Origin: Rotaria socialis | Lineage: Eukaryota; Rotifera; Eurotatoria; Philodinida; Philodinidae | Length of the DNA: 64,000 nucleotides | Assembly: GCA_905331475.1 (NCBI GenBank) | Contig: CAJNYU010000394.1 | Span: 166,703 to 230,702 of the forward strand | Direction: 5' to 3' | Shown here: positions 48,453 through 61,218 of the stretch, piece by piece | How the letters are laid out: each line of letters starts with the position of its first letter | Position numbering within the stretch: position 1 is the stretch's first letter | Notes under the pieces: model-generated | The model's input: the letters and a program-made list of their open reading frames with translations, nothing else | What the model was told of the DNA's origin: nothing | Databases searched by the model: none | Translations under genes and position numbers: made by a program

Positions 48453-50692
48453 ATGGTTCGATTTCATTTATTATTATTGTTAATATTTATTATTAATATT
48501 TGTAACTTAACAAAAAAAGCATCGTTAGTAGTCGATGCTAAATGTAAGAAGATAAAGTTTTCCCTATTATTTTATTGAAGTAAAAAATAAACTTGATTAT
48601 TTTTTAGTTTTCGAATATGATTTACCTAATCGAACAGTAACAATATGTCCCAGTTACTCATTAATATCACTTGAATGTCCTCAAATTCCATCATTATTAG
48701 ATCGTCGTTCATGGCAGCCAAATCTTCCTAAATATCTCATATCTATTGATTATATTCGGTCATTTCCATTACGTCTTGGTTTTGATGCAAGCTCATGCCA
48801 ATCTGATTCATTGCATGCTTGTAATAATTATGATCTACGTTATATAAATTCATTATGTAATGGAAGACCTCAATGTTCTGATATATCTGCTTATCAAATA
48901 CGTGATCGTAGTTTATGCGCTTTTAAAGCAGTTACAGAAATTGGATTTCATTGTGTACCAACATGGAATTTAAATGAAGTACAAACAAGATCTGACATAT
49001 GTAAAAATAGTTCATTAACAAATGATTATGGTTTTATTCATTCAAGAAATTACCCATCAAAAAGTGTTCGTTTACTTTGTTCTACAATAATATATACAGC
49101 ACCAAATCATAAAACTTTTCTCTATTTTGTTAATGGAGAATTAAATCATGATCAACTAAGAATCGAAAGTGTTACAGCAGATGGTATAACAATTTTAAAT
49201 GTAACTCTAAATGGAAATTTAACAACACAGCGATTAGCAGCATCGACTTATAAAATGAAAATAACATTTATACCGAGTCCTATTTATTCATATCATCCGA
49301 CTTATTATTTACTTTATTTTTACACCGTTCCAATGTGTTCAATTACAGATCCATGTGTATATAGACCATCGCCATATACAAGTCCACATATTATATTTCC
49401 AATAAGTACAATTCGAACGAGATTACAATCAATTGGATGGACACGTGTACCCAGTAAGTGACAAATTCATGTTTATGTTTATTGAAATTTTATTTTTGAT
49501 TCATAGATATTTGGATTGTTATACCAATTATACTTGCGTATATACTTCTATTACTTCTTATAGTTGCTTTAGCACTTCTATTACAGTAAGTAGAATAGAA
49601 TTTATGAAATAAAATATTTTCCCATTTTTTAGACGACGTCGTAAACAAAAAAAAACATTAGGAGATGTTTCAAATACAAATATATCTTCTCCTTATATGG
49701 ATGCAAGTGGTACGTCAAGTCGTGTTCAACTTGTTCCATCATTGTCTCCTCCGAATGGTAATAGTGCTGTTATACATGATACTTATTTACCTCGACATCG
49801 TTCAAGTATATCACAAAGCTTTCATCGTCCATTATCCAGTTCTTCGTTTGCTCAAAATAAAGAGCGATATAATCGCGAAAGTAAAAGTGAATTTGATCTT
49901 CATCATAGTGGTTTAGATGGAATAGATTATCGTCATCATGCATCTATACCTTATCGTGTTCGTTCTACAACATTCAATGGTAATTATCGAGGTTATGGTA
50001 CAATTGATCCGTCTTCACTTAGCTATGACGTTAATCGTCATCGACGTTCATTGCCAAAATCTTTTTCCGATTGTAATCTTTGCAAACGCCGTGCTACAGA
50101 TGAGGAATATCAACAGTATTTTAATGGACATGATGATAATTGGCATTTAGAAAGTAATTTAGAACGAAGAGCAGAACCAAGAACTTATCGAGATAAAATA
50201 AAAGAACGTTTTCGCGAACGTTCAACAACTCGTCCAAATTCTGAAAATGATGGAACAACACTACCACCATCAGCAACAACTATTGAATATACAACTGTTT
50301 TACCACGTCAACAAAGAATTGCAAGTGAATCGATTCGTTCAAATGGGCCTGTTCATCACTTACCTTTTGAATACATTCCAAATGAAAATTCGAATCATAT
50401 TCGTCAAATGGAATTCAGACGAAGTTCAAGTCAAAATTGTCTACCAACTGGCAATATTCAACAACATCCAACTAGCGATGAAAGTGGCACCTCAAATTTC
50501 ACTATGAAATTTTATGAACGTGATGGTGATCATACAAAACCACATCACGATCGATATGCTTATGACGAACGAGAAGTTCAAGAAATGTCGATGAGAATGA
50601 ATCAACAGCAAAATTTTAACAGACATCAATATTATCGTCAGCAACAACAACAACAACAAAAACGTTTCACGGACAATACTAGCGAAATTTAA
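48453..50692 (+). CDS. type I membrane protein with SUEL-lectin-like and CUB-like ectodomain
   Basis: Four exons, 48453-48543, 48608-49453, 49507-49585, 49633-50692; introns 64, 53 and 47 nt; product 691 residues. Residues 1-20 (MVRFHLLLLLIFIINIC) are a signal peptide. Residues about 30-150 have a Cys pattern like a galactose-binding (SUEL) lectin domain: TVTICPSY, SCQSDSLHACNN, SLCNGRPQCSDIS, RSLCAFK, GFHCVPTW. Residues about 165-290 resemble a CUB sandwich (GFIHSRNYPSKSVRLLC) with several N-glycosylation sequons. One membrane helix follows (IWIVIPIILAYILLLLLIVA, about 314-338) and then QRRRKQKK, a stop-transfer signal. The 350-residue cytoplasmic tail is Ser/Arg-rich, ends in poly-Gln and has no known domain. 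A surface receptor or adhesion role is inferred; domain names are tentative. Confidence 0.82.
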
Positions 50693-52704
50693 AATATTTT
50701 CTTTAGTTCCTTTTTTCCATTAAAAAAAATAGCTTCGATTTCATGGTCAATTTAAATGTCTTTCACTTTCTGCCTTATAAATGTAGTTATAAGGCAAGAA
50801 CCTTGAATCGAAATTCTTCCTGTAACATACAATAGGAATTGACACTTGTTCTATGAATAATCCTTGGCCTATTCTTTTCTGTTTGTTATCTTTTTTTAAA
50901 ATCAATGTTATTTATTCTACCCTTCTTGTTTAAATGTAAATTCTAGAGTATGTTTTGTTAGTCCCTAAGTCTAACGAGAACAAGATGTTGTTGTAAATGT
51001 TAGTCATTTGTATTATACAGATATATAATTATTCATATAATACATAAATACACTAAGACAACTTAGAGCTAATGAATTAACATAATTCAGAAAAAGAAAA
51101 AGAAAAGAAAATTTCCCGTAAAGAGAGAACAATAAAAAAACGCTTCACTCCATCTAATTCAAATATTTATACGGTAATGACATTTTCAGTTAGACGACAT
51201 AGACTAATATTGTGCTTGTATTAGTTGTTCAAATTTCAACACAAAAACAAATTGCTAGTCGTAAAAAGTAAACAGTAAAGACTATTTTTAAATTGCATGC
51301 CAACTTTTTGATAACTTCCGTACGGTATAAAATTTAAAAATACTTTCTCGTGAAATAAATTTGACCTCTTTCACTGTTTGACAACAACGTTTGTATCTTC
51401 TTTATTAACTAAGTTGTGTTTGTTGAGCAAGAACAAATGTCCTTCGTTATTGGTCGTTAATCTATGTAAATATAGAAATGTCAATATTGACAAAAGAGGA
51501 TTGAAAAAAGTTTATGATCAAACTGAATTCCAACTTACACTTGTGAATAGTTTTTCTTGTCAGAAAAAAAATGTTCACCAAATGTCCTCAAAGATTAAAT
51601 AGGCAAGTTAAGTCATGATTTGTTGCCTATTGCAAATAAGAATTATTCATTTAGAGAACTTTCGAAAGTGAACATATTAATTACAATTGATATATTTTAA
51701 AGTACTAGTTTTTTTAATTTGGCCTCTTTTATTGATATATATCCCCTTGTTTTCAACTTTGAAATTAGAAATCAATATGAAGTTCACTAGTTCAATGATT
51801 TATGGCATAATGACTTTAACCGATGGGTTCGATCTTTTTGTTTTAATTGAAAGTTTGGATCAAACGTTGCGATGCGTGTTAGTTGGAAATTGTAAAGTGA
51901 ATCTTAAGAGACTAAGCACAAACCTCTACAACAAAACTTAGTCGAGAAAAATACGAAATACATTTATATAATATGGCTATCGTTGAAAAAATATTAATAA
52001 AATCTCTACCATGAGCTCATCCTTGCACATAAAGAAACTATATTATATCGATCATCTATTAAGTAAAGTCTCTTTATTTTGTTGAAATAAACGGCATGCC
52101 ATCCATTGATGCAAGCTATGAAAAGCAAAACTTTATCTTTATGTAAATTTTAACAGAGAAAAAGTCACGCTCACGTTTGATATATTCTAGCTATTTCAAC
52201 TGGCAAGTTTTCTGATTTCTATTATATACTGTGACTTAATTCCATTAAAATTAATATTCGTTGAATTAAATATATATATACGTCGCAAAAACAGTAATCT
52301 TCAACATCGATTGCTCGATGAATTTTAGTTCTATTTCTTACTTTGAAACAAGAAAAGAAAACCTAAACACATTTAAGTAAAATAACGTTTTATTCACCAT
52401 CTTTCACTTGACAACATAATTTGGTTCTGCTGTTCTTATAACACATTTGGAAATCAAAGAAAATAATCACTATTAATATATAGATCGTACACTCAAATAA
52501 TTGTTTTTTTGTCTTTTAGAGAAAAAATTTATTTCTGCAACAAAAAAGAACATATGTAAAAATAAAAATGGATTGATGAAATTCAAAATTCAAAGAAAAA
52601 CACGCATTCCGCTGCCGCATATGCATATTCGTTAAATATCAGTAGTTGTTATTAATAATTAAAATTGCAAAGCAGCCTTGAAAAACATAAATTTACACAT
52701 ATTT
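50693..52704. other. convergent intergenic, no gene seen
   Basis: 2 kb of AT-rich DNA between the 3' ends of a plus-strand and a minus-strand gene. Only short low-complexity frames (51378-51602, 51687-51941) that do not resemble proteins. Confidence 0.5.
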
Positions 52705-55078
52705 TCATTTATTTGTTTTGTTCTTTTTATGTAAATCAAAAACTCTTTGTAGATCGCGTTCCGCCGCTACACGATCTGGATGTCCTTGTGGTAGAATTTT
52801 ACTATAAATTTTGACTGCCCTTTCGAAACTATGATAGGCGTCTTCGAATGAATCGGTACTTATCTGCATTGTACCCAAATCATAATGTAGATCAGCTAAT
52901 ACTGACGGATCAGTCGATGGGAAACTTTCGAACATGTTAAGTGCTTTCTTAGATAGATCAATAGCAAGACCAATATTACCGCAATCTTGATAAATACTTG
53001 CCAGTATCGCGATAGTTGCCGCTATACTTGGTTTATTCGGAGGTACAAAACTTTCTCGTATGGTCAAAGCTCGTTGAATATGATCAATCGCTTCAGGATA
53101 CTCACGGCGAGCCCAATGAGTATTGGCAATGCCAATTAGATTCGAAGCTATAGCAGCAGAATCTGGTGTTTGACTGGATTGATGTAAGGCAAGCGCACGC
53201 GTATGACAATTTAAGGCTAAATCATACTGATTGGAATTATGATATACATTTCCAAGATTAGTTAAAGTATCACTAATATGTTCGCCAGCCTATGTGAAGA
53301 AAAATAATAATGGTTTTAAACAATTTAAACTAGTTATGTCAAATATATTCAAGGATGCGTCGTAAACATATATTGTAAAGATCAATAACATACTTCCTCT
53401 TGCATTTTGAGTGCTTTTATGTGACATTGCAAAGCATATTTATAATCCTCTTTTCTATCGGCACATATTTGACCTATGGCGTTCAGAATACGAGGAGTTA
53501 CAGGTTGAATACGTTGATAAATAGCTAAAGCTCGATCGATTTCTCCTTTTTCGATACATTTTTGTGCTTTTATTTCTTCAGAAGTTAAAGTAGAATCTCT
53601 AGAATAACAAACAAAAATTAGATGTATCAATTAGATTTCATGTACCAAAAATAGAAAAAAAAACTCATACCTTTGTGAATTTGAATTCGGTCTAGATGTT
53701 GACCGTAAGTCTGGACGAGTACCTGGCTTCGGAGTCATTGGTTGTCTCATAAGTTCACCAAGAAGGGATTGTAGTGTTTTATCTTGGTGCTGTTCGATGA
53801 AGTCGAGAGCAATTTTTTTTCCTGCATCACTAGCTGTTCTCATTTTGATAATTGTCATTTGATCTCGATTAACATAAAGAATACGAAATGATGTACAAAC
53901 ATCAAATACCATTAAGGGTGCGGAATGTTTATCAGCTACTTCGATGCTTGGCACTGATGCATCACAATCAATTTTAAATAGAACTGGTAATAAATCAGTA
54001 CGATATGTTGGTATGGATGCAAGTGTCAAAGCATTTGCTCTCGATTTAGTGCAAGGAAAAAATCCATTTGTACATACGAGTTGACCAGTATGAGCCTTTA
54101 ATATATCGAGAAGATCACTTGACAGTTTCATACCTCGATAGACTTTCTCCGTAGCTTTACGCTTAGCAGATCGTTGAAAAAAACGAGAAGCATCAGAAAA
54201 TAGAAAATGACATGCATGAAGTTGTTCTTGGTTGTGCGACCGAAGTGCGTGATGAAGAAAACGTGAAGGAAATGGAGAATGAAAACACCACTTAAGAACT
54301 TCAGTAGAACGATAAGATTTATCGAATTCGTCAATAATTCGATTTATCATTGCATTATCTCGATAATGTTGTCGAGTTGCTGCAACAAATGTCTCTTTTT
54401 TCGATGATATTTTTCGATTCATCAACTAAATGAAGAAAAAGTGTTTCAATTTTTATTAATACTAAAAAGCAATAAAATTCCCGTGTGAGATCACAATTAG
54501 GAGTTACCTTTTTTAATACTTACTTCTTCTTTCCATAATTGTGACCAAAGAAATAATTTATCGTGTTCGAATACAAATGATTCAAGTTGTATTTGTTCAA
54601 AAATGTCAAATATCTCTTTTAGCGTACGTAATAATTCTTCGTGTTGAGGAAATATACCAAATATTTTTGGAAAATCACCTTTAATACTGTCTACATTTAG
54701 AGCAAGTATGAAAATTGCTTCAACACTAGCAAGATTATGCACCATTGCAATCAAACTACTATCAACTGATGACGTAATAAAAAAGATTTTTTCTTGTGAA
54801 AACTTTATTGCATTGATGCAAGTCGATGTATCATTGAAAACTTGTACATGATGATTGATTGCTCGCAGTAGTCCAACCAGATTGAGACCGGATTTTTCCT
54901 GAGGATCTAACCAAATGAAAATAACACTTTCCACATTTTCTTGTTTGATACGAATAGAATGTATATCAGCATGAGTTGGATCTGCTGCCAATAAAATAGA
55001 TGCATCAAGAGAAATTAATTCTGAATGATCTTTATCTATATTTCTGTTATCTCGTGTTGGAATGTTTGATTTTGCCAT
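52705..55078 (-). CDS. ADP-ribosyltransferase-like/TPR protein with N-terminal receiver-like region
   Basis: Four exons, 55078-54524, 54425-53671, 53598-53394, 53289-52705; introns 98, 72 and 104 nt; product 699 residues. Residues about 45-170 alternate hydrophobic strands and helices (VIFIWLDPQEKSG, VQVFNDTSTCINAI, KIFFITSS) like a receiver or TIR-type alpha/beta fold. Residues about 190-400 resemble the arginine-specific mono-ADP-ribosyltransferase fold, with KVYRGMKLS carrying the NAD-binding Arg282, then a GFFPCTKSRANAL segment where a Ser-Thr-Ser motif is expected. The catalytic Glu-x-Glu motif is not seen: the equivalent stretch reads MVFDVCTSFRILYV. Residues 438-699 form about six kinesin-light-chain-like tetratricopeptide repeats (for example ALQCHIKALKMQEE and AIDHIQRALTIRES). 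Such fusions are common in bdelloids. It probably acts as a cytosolic scaffold; enzymatic activity is doubtful. Confidence 0.8.
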
Positions 55079-57203
55079 AGGAACTTCTGTTTCTTTTATT
55101 TCTTTGAACTCCTATCTAAAATATTTTTTAAAAAATATTCATATAGAATCTAGAAATGGAAAATAAACAGAACTAAAATTTAAGTCTGAATGGAAAAAAT
55201 ACTAAATTAGTGTAGATCTGTTTTCTTTAGACAACGATTCTTTATCAAATGTTAATTGTTTCGCTCCTGCTAACATTGACTCAGATTGGGATCTCTCACC
55301 TGAAATATTACAAAGATTTAAATTTTGTTGACTTTAAATCATTTTTAAACTGTGCACATGCCTTTTAAAACATCAATCTTTGCAATGTCTTTCGTGACCA
55401 ATCAATGTCGCTATTTTTTTCAATCCTTGAATAAACGAACCCAACTTGATGCTGTCATGAATGCATTAAAATACAAAACAATAATAAAGAAAATTTTCAA
55501 TTAAGAAAACAACATCAGAATAGTTGATTTGACAAGAAAAAGACTGTCAGCTGGATTGTGAGATTTTAATCATGCAAGATTTTGCCAAAAATGTAGAATT
55601 GTTATTGTTAGTTTACAGAAACTTATGAGAAGATGAATCGGCAGAATGTTTATCTAAAAGAAAACCGAATCTACAAATAAAAGTTCATTCATTCTTTCTG
55701 TTAACCTTTTTACGGTACAAGTAAATTGTGTACACATGTAGATTTTTTTTGATACTTGAAGGAAGGAATGAATGAATGAATGATGGTAAGTGTTTGATTT
55801 CTTCTAAGTATACAATCTCATGTTTGAAGTTTCAACTTATTTTGATGGTACGTGGGCAGAGAGAAGCACATTATTGTCTTGGTGTTATTTTTTTTTTATA
55901 AATTAAGAGAAAATAATTCGTATAGCTATTAACTATCATATTCACTGTATAGTTAGTATTGTGTGTAAACATATTGATATATCAGTTTCTCAACAAATGG
56001 CTGAATAGTAGAATTTGCATGAATTATGTTTATGCAGAAGTACCACAAGTATGGTTCTGCAATTTCATGCAACGTTCGTCGATGAATCATATCGGTGTTT
56101 GCGAAATATTCCATCCTTTCGAATTTGTATTGATAAATTTCTTAGTCGATTTCACAGTATTGTCTCGCCAAGATAAACATATTTATAACGTAATAGAAAA
56201 ATAGTTGCACTTCGGTCGTCTTGTTCTTAGATTTAGCTTTTAATCAGATAATATGTTGAATTTTCTAGAATTAACAAATTTGTTTGGCAGTAGCTTTATA
56301 AAATATAATAATAAGCAAGAACATCAACTTTATTGAAAATATTGTCTTTTAGAGGAGAGCCAAGCATATAGTTTCTTCTTTCACCAATGTTGTTCCATCA
56401 GTATAAAGAATGGATTGAACTTTTGTACGATGCGTATGATTCAATGAAGGTATTTATTTCAGAAAAGAAATATTTAAAAGTACGAAGAGCTCATCATAGA
56501 AAACTTGTAACTATTCCATTTCAAGCTCACTTTGAGTCCTTGAATATTATTTCCAAGATAATGTGTTCGAACAACTTATTATTTAATTGATAAACTTTAT
56601 TTTGTGCTAACATTGTTCGTGCATACTAGCGATAATATTTTTTAATAGTTTATCGTAGATACACTCATAGAATATGTATTGAATCAAATGCTTTTATTTA
56701 TTGATGATGAGTAAAATGAAATTTACCACCGGACGGTATCATTAGTTATATGTTCATACATTGAAAACAATTATATTTTCTAAGAAATCTCTTTTATTCG
56801 AAACAAAAATTATCTATTTGCTGTTGTTGTTGTTGTTGATATTTTCTATTCAACTTCAAGGCCTGTATATATTTAACAATTTCTCAACTCTTCAAGGACA
56901 CATGTTGAGTAAAGAAAGAGAATTGAGAAAATATTTGTATATATTCAACGCTTTATATCATCGTCATCATAAAACATGGTTAGAGATTATTTCTTTTTTA
57001 ACTTGTAGTTCAAACACATACATCTGTTCTCAAATAAGATATCTACTTATTAATGTCATACGTTTTCTGCATTCATTAATCTCAGAGTTCATATTTATCA
57101 TTATTATAGACGCTCTGTTTTCTTAGTTTAGCTTTGAGTAATATTGGATAACATATTTATGAGTAGAATCTAGTGAAATTGTTGGCATTAGAAGAAATAC
57201 GCA
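55079..57203. other. divergent intergenic, no gene seen
   Basis: AT-rich; two promoters should lie here, for the minus-strand ART/TPR gene and the plus-strand secreted protein gene. Short AT-driven frames (for example 56761-57126) look non-coding. Confidence 0.5.
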
Positions 57204-57990
57204 ATGAGATTTATATTCTTTTTTGCATTGTGTTTACTAGTAAGTTAAAAGTCTATTTCTAAATGAATAAAAATTCTTTTTTCAATACTAGCTATGTTAC
57301 ATTCATTTGGCATCAAGTGACACCAACAAACCATCAACAACAACCAAACCAAAAAGCAAATCAACCAAAGAAAAAGATATTACATCAACAAAGACTACAG
57401 ATGGCAAAAATATAAAAACAAAAACAAAAGCTGAAAGTAAAGAATCCAAGAAAAATACTGTTGATGATACAAAAACTAAAGGCAAGATCAAAACTTCTAC
57501 GAAAAGTACTAGTGATCGTACTACGATAAAAGACAAGACTAAAGTACAGAAAGATGATGCCAGTGGCAAGAGTTCAAAAGCAAAAGGAAAGAAGACTTCA
57601 AATAGTTAGTATTACCTGATTATTTTCTTGCATTAACCTAGAAATTGATATACGTATATTTAATTAGTGCGAACTCCATTTGATCAAGCTCTTGGAAAAT
57701 TATCAATTTGTGCATCTTCATCCCCTTCACTTGTTGATGTCATGCAAGAAAATCTTCAAGAACTTCAATCGGATGAAAAGTATAGACCACTTTTCAATGC
57801 TGCACCACATACAGCAGCTTTTCTAAAGAAAAAAGCGCATGATTCAAGTAAATTTATCGGTGGATTACGTCAAGCTCTGAATGCTGATTGGTCTAATCCA
57901 ACATGGAAATCATGGGATGAAATTAATACATTGTTTCGTCCGTTCAAACAACAATTCGTATATGCTATGATGAGATTTAATTGCACTTAA
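57204..57990 (+). CDS. secreted Lys/Thr/Ser-rich protein of unknown family
   Basis: Three exons, 57204-57239, 57292-57604 and 57668-57990; introns 52 and 63 nt; product 223 residues. Splicing is needed to build a clear signal peptide, MRFIFFFALCLLLCYIHLAS, split between exons 1 and 2. Residues about 21-116 are a strongly basic, Lys/Thr/Ser-rich disordered region (KPKSKSTKEKD, KTKTKAESKESKK). Exon 3 encodes a compact, probably helical C-terminal domain of about 105 residues (TPFDQALGKLSICASSSP, FNAAPHTAAFLKKKAHDSS, ending MMRFNCT) with two Cys. No known domain recognised. It could be an extracellular matrix, eggshell or secreted cationic protein; this is speculation. Gene structure is well supported by frame and splice consistency. 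Confidence 0.75.
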
Positions 57991-59013
57991 AGTCTACTTG
58001 TTTTTCTTTGAAGATTTTTCTAAACGAATAAAGAGATGCAATTTTAGATAGTACTTGATCAATTCATTATTTTTTTCTGAGTTCATCAATCTTGAACAAT
58101 ACATATATATATATATATATAGATATAGATATCTGGAAAATGATCATTAATTTTCTTGAATTAAATAATCTTGTATCAGCATTGATTAAAAGAACATGAT
58201 CATGAAAAAATTTCGATACTACTGGGCAATGTGATCTAGAAAGATATTCAGATATCTGATTCAATCGAACTATTGCATTGTTCATATTTTAATACATTAA
58301 AGAGCTATTTCAAGTATCTGATGATATTCTTTATAATTTACTATTGAACTCTGTTCGAAATAATTTGCTGGGAATCTGTTACATTCGAGCCATGAAGCTT
58401 TTGTGTTTTAGTCATGAAAACAAATTGCCTGTAAAAGTAAGCCAAAAGTTAGCAGATCAGTTTTCATAACTGCATTGTTTATGACTTAGTAAAATATTAG
58501 TTTTAGTAAAGTTCTAAAAAGATATTCGAGATCTAGTTAACTATTTAGAATAATGTATAGGACAGAGAAAGTTCCTTGTGATTAGCACATTAGAAATGTA
58601 GCGGAAAACAAAAAATAAATAATCAATCACGTAGTTGTTTTGTCAACTAAAAAAAAACGTGTAACTTTAGTCACTATACGTGACTAGAAACCAACCATAG
58701 GAAATGATATTTTGTGAATCCTTTCGAGTTGAACAGTATTTTAAGGCATTTATTACAAAATTTCGGAAGATTGTGTTCGAAAGGAAACGATTCAAAGTAT
58801 GAAATCTTTTTTAGCACTTATAATATCGAAAATAAAAGCATGAGACCATTGACATTCAATAATCCTAATGTTTTTTTTACTAATGCTTTTCTTTCTTGAA
58901 AGATTTAGCATAGGACAAAAATGAAAATCATCTCAATGTGAATCAAAACATAAATTAGAACCTAGATAATTGTCGTGTCATGATTAAAACAATATATTTT
59001 ATTTAGTTAATTA
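57991..59013. other. convergent intergenic, no gene seen
   Basis: AT-rich spacer between converging genes, including a TA microsatellite near 58102-58120. No coding signal. Confidence 0.55.
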
Positions 59014-61218
59014 TCATTTTTTCTTTAAAATACAATTATTATATTTTTCAATACGTTCGTTCATCGTTTCAATATCAATTTTAAACGATACTGATAATGT
59101 TGTCGCTAGTTCATTTGATGAATCAATTTTATTTTTGAATATTATGATATCATCGATACATGGTCCATAAAGATATTGTTGTCGTTTAGATATTTTACTC
59201 ATCAGTATTGCTAAAGGATCATTAGTTTTCTTTGATTTTTCTGATCTAATTTCTTCAAAATCAATTCCACAAATTCCTTGATTACGATCTCGTCGTACAA
59301 GTATATTCCATGTACCAGAATCTCCAATATTAAGTATATAACGTAAATAAAAATGTTGTAAACATGCTTGACATATTTGTTTTTTATCATCTTGAAAATT
59401 AGATTCATCTTTTTCTAATTCAATCAAACGATTAATATGTGAACCACGTCGAAGTATTTTAACATTAGTTTCTAATTTTGTTGTTACTCTATCATGATCA
59501 TTTTCGGATAGAGACGAGTTTCCTAAAGATTTTTGTTTCAAATAATACTCGTTGGTATTATCAATTTTGACTACTGACTCCCAGTCTATAATAGATTGCA
59601 TATATTCTGGTATTTTTAAATATTGTTCAAGTGCAAGTAAAGCTCGAGTAAAATATAGATTATATAATAATCTTTTTCTATCGCCTTGTAAATTCGATAA
59701 ATAAGGACCTTTATAGATATAATCTGATGAGATGAATACAGCTTTTTTATGAGCACTAGTACGTGGTTGACCATGCGCAAGGTTTGCTAATTCATCAGAA
59801 ACAAATGATATTGGTTTTATGTCAATATGATAATCTAAACGAATTATTTCATTATCAAGTTCAGCATCTGTTGTCACTTGTTCATCAGTATTTAACTATA
59901 ACAAAAAAAATAAATAAACTAACATTTACATTTCTTTTACGACATAATTTCGTTTTTCTTACTTTGGCTTTTTTTTTAATTATATTTTCTTCACGTAATT
60001 CTTCAGTTTTTCTTTTTGTTTTTCTTGATTTTGTTTCTTTTTTCTGTTTTTTTTCTTGTTCATCATTATCCATCATAACTTTAAATTCAGTATACATTTG
60101 TCTATATTTATCTATAAATAACTCTTTGCATTCATTGGCGACTTGAGCACCTTCAAGAGCAAATTCACTTCTTGTTGTTGCAATACCTGTATGTCGATCG
60201 AACACAAATGAATCTAATTCTATGTTTGTTTCTGCATTTAAATGATCTTTATATAATTGATCAATATCAATATTCAATGTTTCATTTGATTGTTGATCTA
60301 TTTTTCGAATAGTATCTTCATAAATAACAAATGCCATCGCATGATATAAATAAAGATAATGTTCTTTGTGTTTCAAAGTTTTATAAAAGAAAGCAAGAGC
60401 TCGAGTACTATGTGCAAATGGTGATGTTTGTAAAAGATACGGCCAAAGATGTTGATTAATCAATGATTGATCATTTCTTTTAAATAAAACTGAGAGATAA
60501 GCAAAGGCGAGCTCAGATTTCATTGAAAGATGTTCAATAATAAGTTCATAAAGTTGTTGTTTCTTCAAAGATGAATTAAAAATAAAAATGAGCAAGAAGA
60601 AGAAAACAGCTAAGAAAAACAACTGACCGTTTTTCTTGGAGATTCATTTTCGTACATAATCTTTATTAATTCGTTCATTTGAAATTTTTCTAATAATTTC
60701 GGATGTAACTTATCACTCTCTTTCGGACACTCAGGTAGATTATAAACCGTTTTAAGATCACTTAATAATCGAATTCGTTTTATATTTTCATTAGCTAAAC
60801 AATGATACATTTGAATCAGTATCTTTCGACTTGATATGTCTCGACGAGATTTAATCCATTGTAAGTAGAAATCATATATTTTACTCGGTAATTGACTATT
60901 GCATGGACCTACATCTTCACTCATAAATGCTACAAGACGATTAATCATATTTGAACGTATGCGTACTGAGTTTTGTTGAATTTGCTTTTGTGTTAAGCGA
61001 GTATTTGGATAAAGATCAGGTTTTATTTCAAGATAAGAAAAAAGATCTAATTCAATCAGACACCAGACACCCTTAGGAACGAACATCGCCCGACGAGCAT
61101 ACTTTTGTAAAGCACTTTTTAATATTCGAATATCAACATTGTGAAAGCTTCGTTCACGATGAAGAATAATACACATCGAACCAATATCTTCGACTTTTTT
61201 CTCAACGTCTTTTGACAT
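59014..61218 (-). CDS. unrecognised 690-residue protein with kinase-like C-terminal half
   Basis: Three exons, 61218-60628, 60562-59963 and 59895-59014; introns 65 and 67 nt, both phase 0. Residues 1-395 are mainly helical (for example IYDFYLQWIKSRRD, ELAFAYLSVLFKRND, ALAFFYKTLKHKEHYLYLYH), with a conserved-looking VFDRHTG near the end, followed by a Lys/Glu-rich coil about 356-396 (KKQKKETKSRKTKRK), a possible nuclear signal. Residues about 440-640 resemble a phosphoinositide-kinase-like or atypical kinase core: VFISSDYIYKGPYL (candidate ATP-binding Lys459), a helix LLYNLYFTRALLALEQYL, RRGSHINRLIELE, GDSGTWNIL (588-596, like D-x-x-x-x-N-I-L) and GIDFEE (607-612, like the metal-binding DFG). 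Role unknown; kinase-like assignment is inference from two short motifs. The ATG at 61218 is the first in frame. Confidence 0.72.

Noticed and set aside
49665..49916. Alternative frames inside the tail exon of the membrane protein
   Set aside because: Shifted frames of the 353-codon final exon, which is in frame with the three upstream exons.
57303..57569. Val/Leu-rich minus-strand frame opposite the Lys/Thr-rich exon
   Set aside because: Hydrophobic antisense image of a Lys/Thr-rich coding exon; the plus-strand gene has consistent splicing and a signal peptide.
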